In this document: positions 55,423 through 64,000 of the stretch, piece by piece
How the letters are laid out: each line of letters starts with the position of its first letter
How positions within the stretch are numbered: the stretch's first letter is position 1
Source: Sagittula marina
Lineage (GTDB): Bacteria > Pseudomonadota > Alphaproteobacteria > Rhodobacterales > Rhodobacteraceae
Assembly (NCBI RefSeq): GCF_014196795.1
Contig: NZ_JACIEJ010000014.1
Location: 50,520 to 114,519, forward strand
DNA length: 64,000 bases
Direction: 5' to 3'
Notes under the pieces: model-generated
The model's database searches: none
Told to the model about the DNA's origin: nothing
Seen by the model: the letters and a program-made list of their open reading frames with translations, nothing else
Program-made: the position numbers and the translations under genes

Positions 55423-55833
55423 TCAGGATGTTGTAGGCTCCGTGCCCTCTGACAGCAGGGTCTCGGCGACATCCATCGCCTCTTTGCGAGTCACTGCAAT
55501 CCTCAATGGAAAACCCCAGAATTTAGAAAAGACCGCGCCGAAAGTCTTGAAGGCCAGACGCTTGGCGGCGCTCGGCTCAATCACGATCATCGCCCGCACC
55601 AGCGTCCGCAATTCGGCCTTGTGCTTCTTCATCCACAGCGCAGTGCGTTTCTTTTCTTCCTGGCTGTGGTTGTGGTCTTCATCTTCGGTCGGGGCATTAT
55701 CGCTCAAGATTACAAACGGTGCGCGGCGCTTAAAGCACGCCTCAAGTGCCGCGAAATCCTCGTCGTGGTCGTGATCGGGCGCATCGTCATAGCTCATCCA
55801 GACAAGCGGGAAGTTACTGATATCCAAGGGCAT
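55423..55833 (-). CDS. Hypothetical cytoplasmic protein
   Basis: A 136-residue protein starting MPLDISNFPLVWMSYDDAPD. An acidic His/Asp-rich start is followed by alternating strands and helices (APFVILSDNAP; MIVIEPSAAKRLAFKTFGAV; PLRIAVTRKEAMDVAETLL), like a small STAS-type alpha/beta fold. I cannot assign a family. It lies 29 bases after a membrane-protein gene on the same strand and is probably cotranscribed. Confidence 0.62.
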   Translation of the reverse strand: MPLDISNFPLVWMSYDDAPDHDHDEDFAALEACFKRRAPFVILSDNAPTEDEDHNHSQEEKKRTALWMKKHKAELRTLVRAMIVIEPSAAKRLAFKTFGAVFSKFWGFPLRIAVTRKEAMDVAETLLSEGTEPTTS

Positions 55834-55862
55834 GTGTCGTCTCCTGACGAAAGTGAACGGTT

Positions 55863-56261
55863 TCAGGTCGAGCGAATGTGATGCCACGTAAAGACAGGCG
55901 CGACCGCGCCCGGCAGCGTGACAGTCAGCAGTTCCAGACCCACAAGATGGCCGCCATCGCGCAAGCCATCGAAGACGCCGGCGAGCGTGCTCATGACGAA
56001 CAGCAGGCCGCCGAGTACGAGCATAGCCCAGTCGGTCGCGCGCCGCGCGGCCAGCGCGAGCAAAGGCGGGACGACCCAGGCACCGTAGAAAATGGACACG
56101 CCCCACAAGGCGGCGGGATCGAACGTCATGGCCTGCATCGTTTCGCCGCCGCCGACATACGCATTCAGATAGGAAAAGCACTGGATCGTGACAAAGAGTG
56201 CGGCACCAACTGCAGGGATGAGCCATGCGAGCGCGAGCTTAACCGGGGCATTGTCGATCAC
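55863..56261 (-). CDS. Small membrane protein
   Basis: A 132-residue protein with four hydrophobic segments (LALAWLIPAVGAALFVTIQ; LWGVSIFYGAWVVPPLLAL; WAMLVLGGLLFVMSTLAG; GLELLTVTLPGAVAPVF). The GTG start at 56261 follows AGGAG by 7 bases; the frame extends further up but without such a site. It is divergent from an AraC regulator that may control it and the following gene. Confidence 0.68.
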   Translation of the reverse strand: MIDNAPVKLALAWLIPAVGAALFVTIQCFSYLNAYVGGGETMQAMTFDPAALWGVSIFYGAWVVPPLLALAARRATDWAMLVLGGLLFVMSTLAGVFDGLRDGGHLVGLELLTVTLPGAVAPVFTWHHIRST

Positions 56262-56439
56262 GTGGAAACTCCTGTGCCTATGTGTCGGGCAGCTCTGGCT
56301 CTCCAGCAAGGGAGCGCGATCACTAGTACGCCAGCCGCCTCTGCCTCACAGCAATACGCCAGCCGGCAAGTGGCGTCATTGCGCAAGCCTGCCGCAATAT
56401 GTTTCAATCCGGCCTGATCTGAGAAAGCCGAGGTCTGAG

Positions 56440-57240
56440 ATGTATCTGGACGTCCGTCGCGACTGGCTCGCCTATGTCGACGAAATCCCGCGTGTGCTGG
56501 TGGCAGCCAATGCGGTCGCCACCCTTGACGCCTTGGAGCAATCGCCCCGGCACCACCACCAAAAGGCGCAACTGCTGTTCACGGTGCGGGGCGTCGTCAA
56601 TTGCGAGGTCGACGGCGCAGTCTGGATCGTACCGCCGCAATGCGCCGTATGGATTCCCGGCGGACTGCCCCATTCCGTTTTCGGCTCGGGCGAGGTGGAG
56701 TGTCTCTCTCTTTTCATTGACCCTCCCGAAGCCGCGAACCTGCCGAAGGACTGCTGCACGATCGCGGTGTCTCGGTTTTTCCGCGAGTTACTGATGCGGG
56801 CAAACGCTCTGCCGGACCTCTATGACGTCGACGGACCGGATGGGCGGATCGTGTCCGTTCTCTTCGATGAGCTGGCTGTGGCACCGGTCGAGGATCTCTG
56901 CCTGCCCATCCCAGGCGATCCGCGCCTGAAGAAGCTCACCGACCTGTTGATCGCGGCGCCTGCGGACCACGCGAGCGTCGCGGAGTGGGCCTCCCGCGTC
57001 GCGCTCAGCGAGCGCAGCCTGAGCCGTCTGTTGGCCGAGGAGGTGGGCATGAGTTTCGGCCGCTGGCGCCGACAGTTGCATATCGTGCTTGCCTTGCGGC
57101 GGCTGAGCGCGGGTCAGTCGGTTCAGGCCGTCGCCATCGATCTCGGCTATGAAAGCGCCAGCAGTTTCGTGACCATGTTTCGAAAGATGGTCGGCAAGCC
57201 TCCAGGCCGCTATCTGCTCGAACGGAACCGTTTACGATAG
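56440..57240 (+). CDS. AraC-family regulator with cupin sensor
   Basis: A 266-residue AraC protein. The N-terminal cupin region has HHHQKAQLLFTVRG and PPQCAVWIPGGLPHSV. The C-terminal double HTH contains WASRVALSERSLSRLLAEEV and AVAIDLGYESASSFVTMFRK. An upstream in-frame extension to 56188 looks non-coding, so the ATG at 56440 is used. Divergent genes at 55863 and 55423 are its likely targets. Confidence 0.87.
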   Translation: MYLDVRRDWLAYVDEIPRVLVAANAVATLDALEQSPRHHHQKAQLLFTVRGVVNCEVDGAVWIVPPQCAVWIPGGLPHSVFGSGEVECLSLFIDPPEAANLPKDCCTIAVSRFFRELLMRANALPDLYDVDGPDGRIVSVLFDELAVAPVEDLCLPIPGDPRLKKLTDLLIAAPADHASVAEWASRVALSERSLSRLLAEEVGMSFGRWRRQLHIVLALRRLSAGQSVQAVAIDLGYESASSFVTMFRKMVGKPPGRYLLERNRLR

Positions 57241-57365
57241 GTAAGAGCAATAAGAGCCTACCGGGTGTCGTCCACAATCGCCGCTTGGCGCATGCTCCGG
57301 AGGGGGGGGCACTCTGACACGCGACGTGTTCACGTTCAAAACCTCTTTGTGACCCCAAGCAGCTC

Positions 57366-57788
57366 TCAGTGCTCGCCTTCGCACGCCTGATGGTCGGCCA
57401 GGGCGTGCAGCACCCGGCAGGGTTCGCCATCGGACTGACCGTCGCAGGTCTTCACGACGCGTACCAATTCAGCCTCCAGCCGCCGCAACCGCGCGATCCG
57501 ATCACGGATTTCGATAATCCGATCCTTCGCAATGCGGTGCGCGTCGCCATGGGCAGCATGGGGTGTCTCCTGCAGCGCGATCAGTTCGGCAATGGCGTCG
57601 AGGTCGAAACCAAGCTGCCGGGCATGGGCGATAAAGGACAACCGCTCCAGCTCGGAATCGCCGTAGCGGCGCTGCCCCCCGCCCGTGCGGCCGGGATCGG
57701 GCAAAAGACCACGCCCCTCATAGTAGCGGATCGTCGTCACCTTCACGCCCGTGTGCTTGGACAGCGCACCGATGGAATGGCCCTGCAT
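57366..57788 (-). CDS. MerR-family metal-responsive regulator
   Basis: A 140-residue MerR protein. The HTH is SIGALSKHTGVKVTTIRYYE with GLLPDPGRTGGGQRRYGDSE, followed by a dimerisation helix, and a Cys-bearing C-terminus (KTCDGQSDGEPC, ACEGEH) suited to bind metal, as in ZntR/CadR/PbrR. It diverges from a cation efflux gene across a MerR-type promoter with a 19-base spacer. It likely activates efflux when metal is bound. Confidence 0.88.
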   Translation of the reverse strand: MQGHSIGALSKHTGVKVTTIRYYEGRGLLPDPGRTGGGQRRYGDSELERLSFIAHARQLGFDLDAIAELIALQETPHAAHGDAHRIAKDRIIEIRDRIARLRRLEAELVRVVKTCDGQSDGEPCRVLHALADHQACEGEH

Positions 57789-57800
57789 CGCGATTACCCC

Positions 57801-57831
57801 TTGAAGCTACAGTGGCTGTAGGTCGTATCTA
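57801..57831 (+). promoter_or_regulatory. MerR-type promoter and operator
   Basis: The -35 TTGAAG (57801-57806) and -10 TATCTA (57826-57831) are separated by 19 bases, the long spacer typical of MerR-activated promoters. The spacer contains CTACAG-TGG-CTGTAG, a perfect inverted repeat (57807-57821) where the regulator would bind. Confidence 0.85.
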
Positions 57832-57863
57832 CCATGGGGACGAAACGAATCAAGAGCACTGCC

Positions 57864-58007
57864 ATGACCGACCAGCACCTCTGCAGCCCCGGCCTGCCGG
57901 ACTTCGATGCCCCCACGATCCACCGCGGGATGAACGCTCGCGTCACCGAGCTCCGCCGTGGTTGCGCGCGCCCGGCAGACACGGGTCACCAGGTGGAGGC
58001 ACGCTGA
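57864..58007 (+). CDS. Small leader ORF coupled to the CDF transporter
   Basis: A 47-residue frame (MTDQHLCSPGLPDFDAPTIH and on) whose TGA overlaps the transporter ATG (TGATG). It contains two Cys and three His residues, possibly metal-binding, but the length is too short to be sure. Its position right after the MerR promoter suggests it is translated. Confidence 0.45.
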   Translation: MTDQHLCSPGLPDFDAPTIHRGMNARVTELRRGCARPADTGHQVEAR

Positions 58008-58966
58008 TGGGACACGATCACGCGCATAATCACGGGTGCGACCACAAGCACGCGCACGCGGGGCATTCGCACGGCCCGACCCTCTCGGCCAATGACACGC
58101 CCGAGGCGCGCCGGTCCAAGGAACGCGCCATCCTCATCGCCGCGGCCCTGACGGGCGGCTTCATGGGGGCCGAGGTCATCGGTGGCCTCATCTCCGGATC
58201 GCTCGCGCTCTTGGCCGACGCGGGCCACATGATGACGGATTTCGCGTCGCTCCTGCTGGCCTGGTTCGCATTCCGGCTGGCGCGGCGACCGGCGGACTGG
58301 AAGCGGACCTACGGCTTCGACCGGTTCTCGGTGCTGGCCGCCTTCGTGAACGGGCTCACGCTGTTCGCCATCGCTGGGTGGATCGTCTTAGAGGCCGTCC
58401 AGCGCCTGCGCGATCCGCACGAGGTGCTGGGCGGACTTATGCTCTGGGTCGCCGTGGGAGGGCTCGTGGTGAACATCCTCGCCTTCTGGGTGCTGAGCCG
58501 GGCCGAGAGCGACAACCTCAACGTCCGCGCTGCCGCGCTGCACGTGATGGGCGACCTCCTGGGCTCTGTCGCGGCAATTGCGGCCTCGCTCATTATCATC
58601 TGGACGGGCTGGACCCCTATCGACCCGATCCTGTCGGTGCTGGTCGCCCTGCTCATCCTGCGCTCGGCCTGGTCCGTGGTGCGTGAAAGCGGGCACATCC
58701 TGCTGGAGGGCACGCCCGTCGGCTTCGACCCCCGCGCCGTCGCAGCCGATCTGGAAGCGACCCTGTCCGGCGTGGCCCGCGCCCATCACGTCCACGCCTG
58801 GTCGATCACGCAGGAACGTCCGATGGCCACGCTGGAGGTCGAACTCGCCCCCGGCGCGGCAGCGGACGAGGTGCGCCGCGCCGTGAAGCACCGCGTGCGC
58901 GAGACGACCGGGATGCAGCATGTGACCGTCGAGGTGGCGGCAGGCGCTGAGCACAGGAGGGGTTAA
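58007..58966 (+). CDS. Cation diffusion facilitator (CDF) efflux transporter
   Basis: A 319-residue CDF/CzcD-ZitB family antiporter that exports Zn2+, Co2+ or similar. A His-rich N-terminus (MGHDHAHNHGCDHKHAHAGH) precedes six membrane segments. The metal site signature SGSLALLADAGHMMTDFASL contains the HxxxD of helix 2, and AALHVMGDLLGS contains that of helix 5. The C-terminal cytoplasmic domain ends near residue 310. It is divergent from the MerR regulator. The exact metal cannot be read. Confidence 0.93.
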   Translation: MGHDHAHNHGCDHKHAHAGHSHGPTLSANDTPEARRSKERAILIAAALTGGFMGAEVIGGLISGSLALLADAGHMMTDFASLLLAWFAFRLARRPADWKRTYGFDRFSVLAAFVNGLTLFAIAGWIVLEAVQRLRDPHEVLGGLMLWVAVGGLVVNILAFWVLSRAESDNLNVRAAALHVMGDLLGSVAAIAASLIIIWTGWTPIDPILSVLVALLILRSAWSVVRESGHILLEGTPVGFDPRAVAADLEATLSGVARAHHVHAWSITQERPMATLEVELAPGAAADEVRRAVKHRVRETTGMQHVTVEVAAGAEHRRG

Positions 58967-59446
58967 GCGCTATCCATCCCCAGGCAGGAATGGTCCATGG
59001 TTGTATCTGAACACGTCAGGTTTTCGCGCGTAGCGTCGCGAAAGCCTAGTTTGTACAAGGTTTGTTGCTGCTGTCATCGTGAGATGCAGCGGCGACAATC
59101 TGACAGCGAGGAAAGTGCAGACGGACTTCCATCCCCCGACGGATGCTACACGCTGGTGCGCACGGCTGCTTCGGGTAAGTCGTACCGCGGCACCGGTCTT
59201 CCCGTCGAAGGCCCAGTCAGGGCCGGTTGCGACGCCGCGCAAGGAAGGACCAAGGGCTGGCCATCGCCTCGCCGCCGCATGACCGCTTCGAGCTCTCTGC
59301 CGCCATTGAAACTGGTGGCGGGGCGCCCTATGCTAGGCCCGCCACAGACGGAGATTTATGCACAGAGGCTTCGATTGAACCGCATGTAGCGGCATCGCTC
59401 GGCACATGGATGCCGACCCTTTTTGCATGATTTCTGTGGAGTTCTC
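58967..59446. other. Gene-free gap with repeat-like sequence
   Basis: These 480 bases contain no supportable gene. Segments around 59090-59250 and 59290-59340 have the composition of the dispersed intergenic repeat, though no close copy of its core motif. Confidence 0.4.
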
Positions 59447-59899
59447 ATGGAGAACGTTAACGTGCTGATCCGGCCCTTTGACGCGGCAACGGATCTGAAA
59501 AAACTGTCGACCATCTGGTTCGAAGCCTCGCTGGAGGCGCACCCCTTCATCGGTGAGAAAAGGCTGACTGAACAGGGCAAGCTGATCGAGGAGGCCTATC
59601 TGCCGAAGGCGGAGACTTCCGTGGCCTGCATTGACGGAGAAGCTGTTGGCTTCATCAGCCTTCTGGGATGTTTCATCGGCGGGATATTCATAGCGCCGGG
59701 CTGGCAAGGTCACGGTATCGGGCGCACGCTGATCGCCGATGCCTTGGCCCGGAAGGGCGATTTGTCCCTTGAGGTCTATACCGAGAATGAACGAGCCGTC
59801 CGCTTTTACAGGACGCTCGGATTTCAGGAGGTTTCTCGGCGCGCGGTCGATGACTTCGGGTTCCCGTTCCCGAATGCGGCACTCCGTATCAAGACCTGA
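59447..59899 (+). CDS. GNAT-family N-acetyltransferase
   Basis: A 150-residue GNAT protein. Motif A is GGIFIAPGWQGHGIGRTLIA with the acetyl-CoA-binding Q/RxxGxG/A pattern, and motif B is LEVYTENERAVRFYRTLGFQ. GGAG lies before the ATG at 59447; an in-frame ATG eight codons upstream is less likely. The length is typical. The acceptor substrate is unknown. Confidence 0.9.
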   Translation: MENVNVLIRPFDAATDLKKLSTIWFEASLEAHPFIGEKRLTEQGKLIEEAYLPKAETSVACIDGEAVGFISLLGCFIGGIFIAPGWQGHGIGRTLIADALARKGDLSLEVYTENERAVRFYRTLGFQEVSRRAVDDFGFPFPNAALRIKT

Positions 59900-59971
59900 G
59901 AACAGGTCTGGCAGGGCTATTCCCTGCCAGACCACATTCGCGAAGGTATGGATCGAGCCCTTCGTGGCCTT

Positions 59972-60514
59972 TCAGAGCCGTTCCAGCGCGGTCGTGACTG
60001 TCTCAGCCAACGCTTCGGCCGGCTGTGTGCCGTCAAGCCTCAGAACCGGAGCGGTTTGTGCTTTGAGCCAGCGTTCATGCTGCGCGAGATTGCGTCCTGT
60101 GAACGAGGGGTCATCATAGCGAGATGCCCAATCACGGAATGCCAGATGGCCTTCATACATGTCGCCACCCGGCAGGATACGATCACCATGTCTTTGTGCC
60201 TCTCGGCTCTCCAGACGTCGCAGCCGTATCGCGGTAGGTGTATATAGGAAGGCGATGATCTCGACATGCTCAATCAGGATATCCCCCCACCCCATAAAGG
60301 AGCCTGACAGAACCCAACCGTCCGTCTGGGATTGCCGCTGTTGTATCAAGCGGACCCGATCTTCTGGCAGGCGCTTTGTCGTGAATGGTGGGTTCGTTGG
60401 CATCCAATAGAAATCGTCTACGTCCAGAAGTGGAACGCCCATCTGCGCGGACAGTGTCGCGCCAAGCGTTGAGACGCCCGAGCATGACGCTCCGATCAAG
60501 TATATTCTTGGCAC
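59972..60514 (-). CDS. P-loop kinase-like protein with altered Walker A
   Basis: A 180-residue protein related to adenylate-kinase/FlaR-like small P-loop NTPases. The P-loop is GASCSGVST: the usual Lys is replaced by Val. DVDDFYWMPTNPPFTTKR and VLSGSFMGWGD are family-like substrate segments, and RLRRLESREAQRHGDRI is the lid arginine region. The substitution is also seen (as Thr) in some relatives, so activity cannot be ruled out. Confidence 0.72.
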   Translation of the reverse strand: MPRIYLIGASCSGVSTLGATLSAQMGVPLLDVDDFYWMPTNPPFTTKRLPEDRVRLIQQRQSQTDGWVLSGSFMGWGDILIEHVEIIAFLYTPTAIRLRRLESREAQRHGDRILPGGDMYEGHLAFRDWASRYDDPSFTGRNLAQHERWLKAQTAPVLRLDGTQPAEALAETVTTALERL

Positions 60515-60877
60515 GTCAGTCCCGCGCTAGCATTTAAAACCAAGCGGGCATTAGCGGTACGCGTCACCTTCTACAATGTCCGCTTCGTCCGCACTGCTGC
60601 CCTTGACCTGCCAGATCATGCTGCACAATGACGCTGATGGCAGGCTTGGGGAAGCTGTGCCGCGGCACGGCCGAACCTGGCGAAGGTCGGGATTGGGCCG
60701 CGAGCGACACCGCACGCGGAGTGACCAGGCGCTTGACCCTGTCGCGCAGCGAAGGTTCGGAACGAGCCCATTTTCCAGATGCTGCGGATCAGGGGAACCT
60801 GCAAAATGCGGACAATTACGACTTCGTGTAGATTACAAACGCCGCCCGCAAATATACGAATGGCGGGCGGCGCGTCG
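60515..60877. other. Gap with inverted copies of the dispersed repeat
   Basis: There is no gene in these 363 bases. On the minus strand, GCACAGCTTCCCCAAGCCTG (near 60641-60661) and CCCAATCCCGACCTTCGCC (near 60678-60697) repeat the intergenic repeat family. Confidence 0.5.
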
Positions 60878-61597
60878 TCACCGATCTTCAAAATCTTCCA
60901 AACGGAAGTTTCCGATCCATAGGCTTTGCAGATTTAACAGCGAGCCGGCTGTTCCTTGAATCGTGGCCACATGGACCCCGTTGTAGCGCACAATCGCAGG
61001 GGCCGCGTCATCGCCGTCTCCGGGCTCTCCCTCGATAACAAGGTTCGCGATGACATCATCGCTACTGAGATACGCACCCGTCTCATCCGTAAAAATCACC
61101 GTCTCGATCCCATCGCGCCCTGCTCCCACCAGCCCGTTACTGGACGGATCGTCAAAGAGATCGGTGATGACGACCGGGGCTGCACCGGGCACTCCGGTTT
61201 CAATTTCAAAGAAATCCCGACCCTCGCCGCCGGTCAGCGTATCACCGTCGTCTCCCCTCAGGACATCATCACCTAAACCGCCAAAGACCGTATCCGACGC
61301 CCCAAGACCATCATCGCGCGTATTGATGGTGTCCGCGCCAGATCCGCCTGTGATCGTGTCCGATCCGCCGCCGCCATCAATCAGATCGTCACCGGCGCGG
61401 CCCGATATGTCCTGATCTTTCAATGTGCCAAAAATGATGTCCTCAATCGGGGTGCCGTTTATTTCGGTATCGTCGTTGGGGACAGGCTCTGTCGCCATGT
61501 CATCTGACGTGCCTTTGTCGTCTCCATCATCGAACCCGTTAAAAATTTCCAGCAACCCCCATTCGAACAGCGAGGCAAGTAAAACGGAAAAAATCAT
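60878..61597 (-). CDS. Short RTX-type calcium-binding repeat protein
   Basis: A 239-residue acidic protein. After a hydrophobic start (MIFSVLLASLFEWGLLEIF) and a Asp/Pro-rich stretch come glycine-rich nonapeptides: SGRAGDDLIDGGGGSDTITG, GGSGADTI, FGGLGDDVLRGDDGDTLTGG. These match the GGxGxDxxx Ca2+-binding repeat of RTX exoproteins. Roseobacters encode many such short proteins, probably secreted by type I systems. GGAGG precedes the chosen ATG; the longer frame upstream is not supported. Confidence 0.82.
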   Translation of the reverse strand: MIFSVLLASLFEWGLLEIFNGFDDGDDKGTSDDMATEPVPNDDTEINGTPIEDIIFGTLKDQDISGRAGDDLIDGGGGSDTITGGSGADTINTRDDGLGASDTVFGGLGDDVLRGDDGDTLTGGEGRDFFEIETGVPGAAPVVITDLFDDPSSNGLVGAGRDGIETVIFTDETGAYLSSDDVIANLVIEGEPGDGDDAAPAIVRYNGVHVATIQGTAGSLLNLQSLWIGNFRLEDFEDR

Positions 61598-62541
61598 CGA
61601 AACCTCCACAATCATTGAGCGAGTTATGACAATGATTTCGCGCCTTGACGAGTCGAACAGAGTTCCCCCAAGTGGCATGCCGATGGGCGACAAAGTCGCC
61701 TGATCGGGGGCGCATATCAGCATTTTGAGGCCATTAAGGCGCACATAGCTGTAGAGGCGGCTGAAACAGTGCGGATCAAGCTGCGCATCCGATGATTCTG
61801 GTCTGTCGACTCCGCTTTTCAGCACGACGGACGGACCTGTCCTGCCACTTTTGGCCAAAAACCACTGTTTGTGGAAAGGTCCACGAAAGCGGACGTTTGA
61901 ACGCCCTGATCAAGGTCGGCAATATCCGGCTCTGCCGACCTTCATCTTCCGAAAATGCTGCGCCATGGACGAATGGCCGGTCTGGTGAAGCAGCGGCGCG
62001 GTCGGTGGAAGGCGGCTCTGGGCCGGTCCCACCTGCCTGACCTCGATGAGGTTGAGGTAGCCTCCGCCTTGGCACACCCCGCATCCTTGGCGGAGTGGCT
62101 ATCCCACGGCGATCCAAGCTGCTGGTGGTCGAGGATATCTCCGAATGCCGTCTGGTCACGCTTTTCACCGATGCCTGCTGACGCCCCGTCGTGGACCCCG
62201 ATGCTGTACCGGATACGGAGTGCCGGATTGCGGCGGCCTGCAGTCTTCCTCGGCTGGATAGGCCTCAAACTAGGGTCACAACCAGGCGGGCGTGACGACC
62301 CAATGAAGGTCGTTTGCGAAAAAGAAACTTGTCGACGCCTTAAGTCCAGCGAATCCAGGGGCTTTGGTCTGCCAGACAATTTGCGAAAAACACTTTATTA
62401 TCAATCGCTTGAAATCCATTCCGCCGGAGGGCAATTTGCCCTCAGCTGAACGAGTCGAGCATTGCAACTCCTCGCGATCAGCCGTGACGCGGCCTGCTTT
62501 CCCTGTGGGTCAAAACTCGCTCGAATTCATCGGAGGCGATC
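61598..62541. other. Gene-free 944-base gap
   Basis: There is no convincing gene here. A short stretch near 62112-62165 translates as KLLVVEDISECRLVTLF, which resembles the start of a response-regulator receiver domain, but stops interrupt it on both sides. It may be a decayed remnant. Confidence 0.4.
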
Positions 62542-63712
62542 TTGCCGAGCCCCACCGTTATCGAAATCCCGGACAATGGCGGAACGGTCGCAGTAATGGC
62601 CGACCTCCACCTCAAGTCCTATTTCTGGCAGGGCAGCAACCCCCTCAAGTTTCATGGCCTCGAAGATCGGCTGCTCCGTGAAAACGTCGATGCCTTGATC
62701 GTCTCGGGTGACCTGTCCGACACCTTCGGCCCGTCACTGCAGGACGCGCTCGCATATCTGAGCCGCTATGTTCCCGCCGATCGCATCCACCTCCTACCCG
62801 GAAACCATGACTACTATTCTGGGCGCCTGGACAACGAGAACCGGCTGCGTGACCTGGTTCATGCCAGCGGGGGTTGGTTCGCGCAGAAGACCGAACTCCA
62901 CCATCGCAGCGACCGGTTTCTCTGCGCCACGCTTTGGACGGACTTTGACCTACTGGGGGATCAGGAGGCTGCCAAGAACTTCGCCCACCGGTTCATGCGC
63001 GACGTCGACATGATCTCCATCGAAGCGCTCGGTCATGTGTGGCTTGACCCGGACCAGGTGCTGCCGCGCCGCATAGTCCCGGTTACACCTGAGGACATAA
63101 TCGCCGTGCATCGGGAACACCGCGCTTGGCTGGAAGAACGACTGGCGACCCCACATTGTCACCGACAATGGCAGGACCTTCGTGATCACGCATCATGGCC
63201 CACACCCGTCCGCCGCAGGGCCAATCGATGGTCTCACGCCAGCCTTTCACTCAAACCTGACCGAAGTCCTCGAGCGGAGCGACATCGACACCTGGTTCTT
63301 CGGACATTCGCACCGGGGGCTCTCCTGCACAGTTGCAGGAACACGTATCCAGAATGTTTCAATCGGCTACCCGGACGAAGATCATGGCGACGACGAGGAT
63401 GACCTGGCGGAGGTCTGCTTCATTGCGGCGGCGCCGAACACACAGTCCTCGAATGAGATGAGGCAATTGCCGGCCGACCGACATGTACTTGAACAGGACT
63501 TAGAGTACGCGCTTCGGTGCAGCGAAGCCGGCGTTCCTGTCCTGGTGGACAATCTCACACCCGAAACGCGCGCCTTTCTGCGCCACGCGTTGATGGGATG
63601 CGCCAGCCCCATCGTGCCAGAAGGAGAGGGGTACTACGCAACCGATGTCATCGTCGTGCTCGGCCGGGCAGCGACGCCCGAGCCTCGGGACGTAAATGGG
63701 GGCGATCAATGA
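62542..63712 (+). pseudogene. Metallophosphoesterase split by a frameshift
   Basis: The first frame (62542 to about 63150) has VAVMADLHLKSYF, IVSGDLSD and LLPGNHDYYSG, the N-terminal metal-binding motifs of a calcineurin-like phosphoesterase. The later motifs, TFVITHHGPHPSA and DTWFFGHSHRG, lie in a different frame ending at 63712. The switch falls near 63150, at or close to the run CCCC at 63150-63153. One missing or extra base would restore a protein of about 390 residues. It could be a real pseudogene or a sequencing error. The stop at 63712 overlaps the next gene (ATGA). Confidence 0.75.
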
Positions 63713-63975
63713 CCATGGGCGCGCTTCTGGGAATTGCAGGCATGGTGATCGGCGCGAGCGCCATCATCCGATCGCTGATGATTTACGGGCAGAGCATCCG
63801 TTCTGCCGAGCCCGATCAGGAACGCGTCCGCCGTTTCATCGAAACCGCTCCTCCCCTGCCGAAGCACTTCCTTCGGGCCGACCACGAGAGAGCTGGCAGA
63901 GACGCGCAGGACCCTTCGACGACCAAAGTCGGCCCGGAAGCATATGGTCACGATCCTCAGGGCGGAAGTCGATGA
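63709..63975 (+). CDS. Small protein with an N-terminal membrane helix
   Basis: An 88-residue protein. MTMGALLGIAGMVIGASAII is a membrane helix or uncleaved signal anchor; the rest is charged and soluble. Its ATG overlaps the phosphoesterase stop, and its stop overlaps a further ATG (63972), so it sits in the middle of a coupled operon. No family recognised. Confidence 0.65.
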   Translation: MTMGALLGIAGMVIGASAIIRSLMIYGQSIRSAEPDQERVRRFIETAPPLPKHFLRADHERAGRDAQDPSTTKVGPEAYGHDPQGGSR

Positions 63976-64000
63976 CTATGGTCTCACTTGGACCTGTCGC
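63972..64000 (+). CDS. Start of a further coupled gene, cut by window edge
   Basis: ATGACTATGGTC overlaps the preceding stop by 4 bases and the frame stays open to the window end. Only nine codons are visible, so no product can be named. Confidence 0.4.

Noticed and set aside
62112..62165. Receiver-domain-like stretch KLLVVEDISECRL
   Set aside because: Only about 20 codons are open between stops; too short to annotate as a gene or secure pseudogene.

Overview
The window reads as a chromosome of a Rhodobacteraceae (Roseobacter-group) alphaproteobacterium. The evidence is the gene order phoH-ybeY-corC-lnt-metK-trmB, a SAM/SAH-type riboswitch upstream of metK (a class tied to Rhodobacterales), high GC with local AT-rich patches, and an RTX-repeat protein.

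Region 1 (about 1-13.6 kb) is core chromosome: a 5'-truncated phoH-like ATPase gene, a PIG-L deacetylase with three C-terminal repeats that splits phoH from ybeY, ybeY, corC, lnt, riboswitch plus metK, a secreted dienelactone hydrolase, trmB, a small membrane protein that looks frameshifted, aroA, a membrane protein, cmk, a LacI/GntR-type repressor, and tRNA-Arg(CCT).

Region 2 (about 13.6-26.4 kb) looks like an integrative and mobilisable island in tRNA-Arg. The integrase abuts the tRNA, and a 17-bp copy of the tRNA 3' end (one mismatch) lies at 26423-26439. Its backbone is the integrase, two small basic proteins, an XRE regulator, a Mob_Pre-type relaxase with a coiled-coil partner, and a winged-helix replication-like protein. 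Its cargo includes an AT-rich, tightly coupled four-gene operon (Dam-type methylase, metallophosphoesterase, P-loop ATPase, unknown protein) that I consider the best candidate for an undescribed defence system. A second operon of three overlapping unknown genes is read toward it.

Region 3 (about 26.45-55 kb) has the parts of a Tn7-like transposon spread over 23 kb. tniQ is at the left, tnsA-tnsB-tnsC at the right, and about 17 kb of cargo lies between them. The cargo holds a 1274-residue SIR2 protein, a uracil-DNA-glycosylase-like protein, an unknown 538-residue protein, a flavodoxin-fold reductase with LysR regulator, a GST, an IS5/IS427-type insertion sequence and a secreted/membrane pair. 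tnsABC is bracketed by two paralogous Lon-like AAA+ ATPases lacking the protease domain. A 20-bp motif occurs once beside tniQ and three times beside tnsC, as expected of transposase-binding sites, but all copies point the same way, so the element boundaries are unresolved. A DarTG toxin-antitoxin pair follows, whose toxin carries an unusual C-terminal HD domain.

Region 4 (55.4-64 kb) is a mosaic: an AraC regulator with two small genes, a MerR/CDF metal-efflux pair with a clear operator, a GNAT acetyltransferase, a kinase-like P-loop protein, an RTX-repeat protein and a frameshifted metallophosphoesterase. Gaps in regions 3 and 4 contain recurring degenerate copies of a dispersed intergenic repeat. 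All calls come from reading the sequence; no database search was run.
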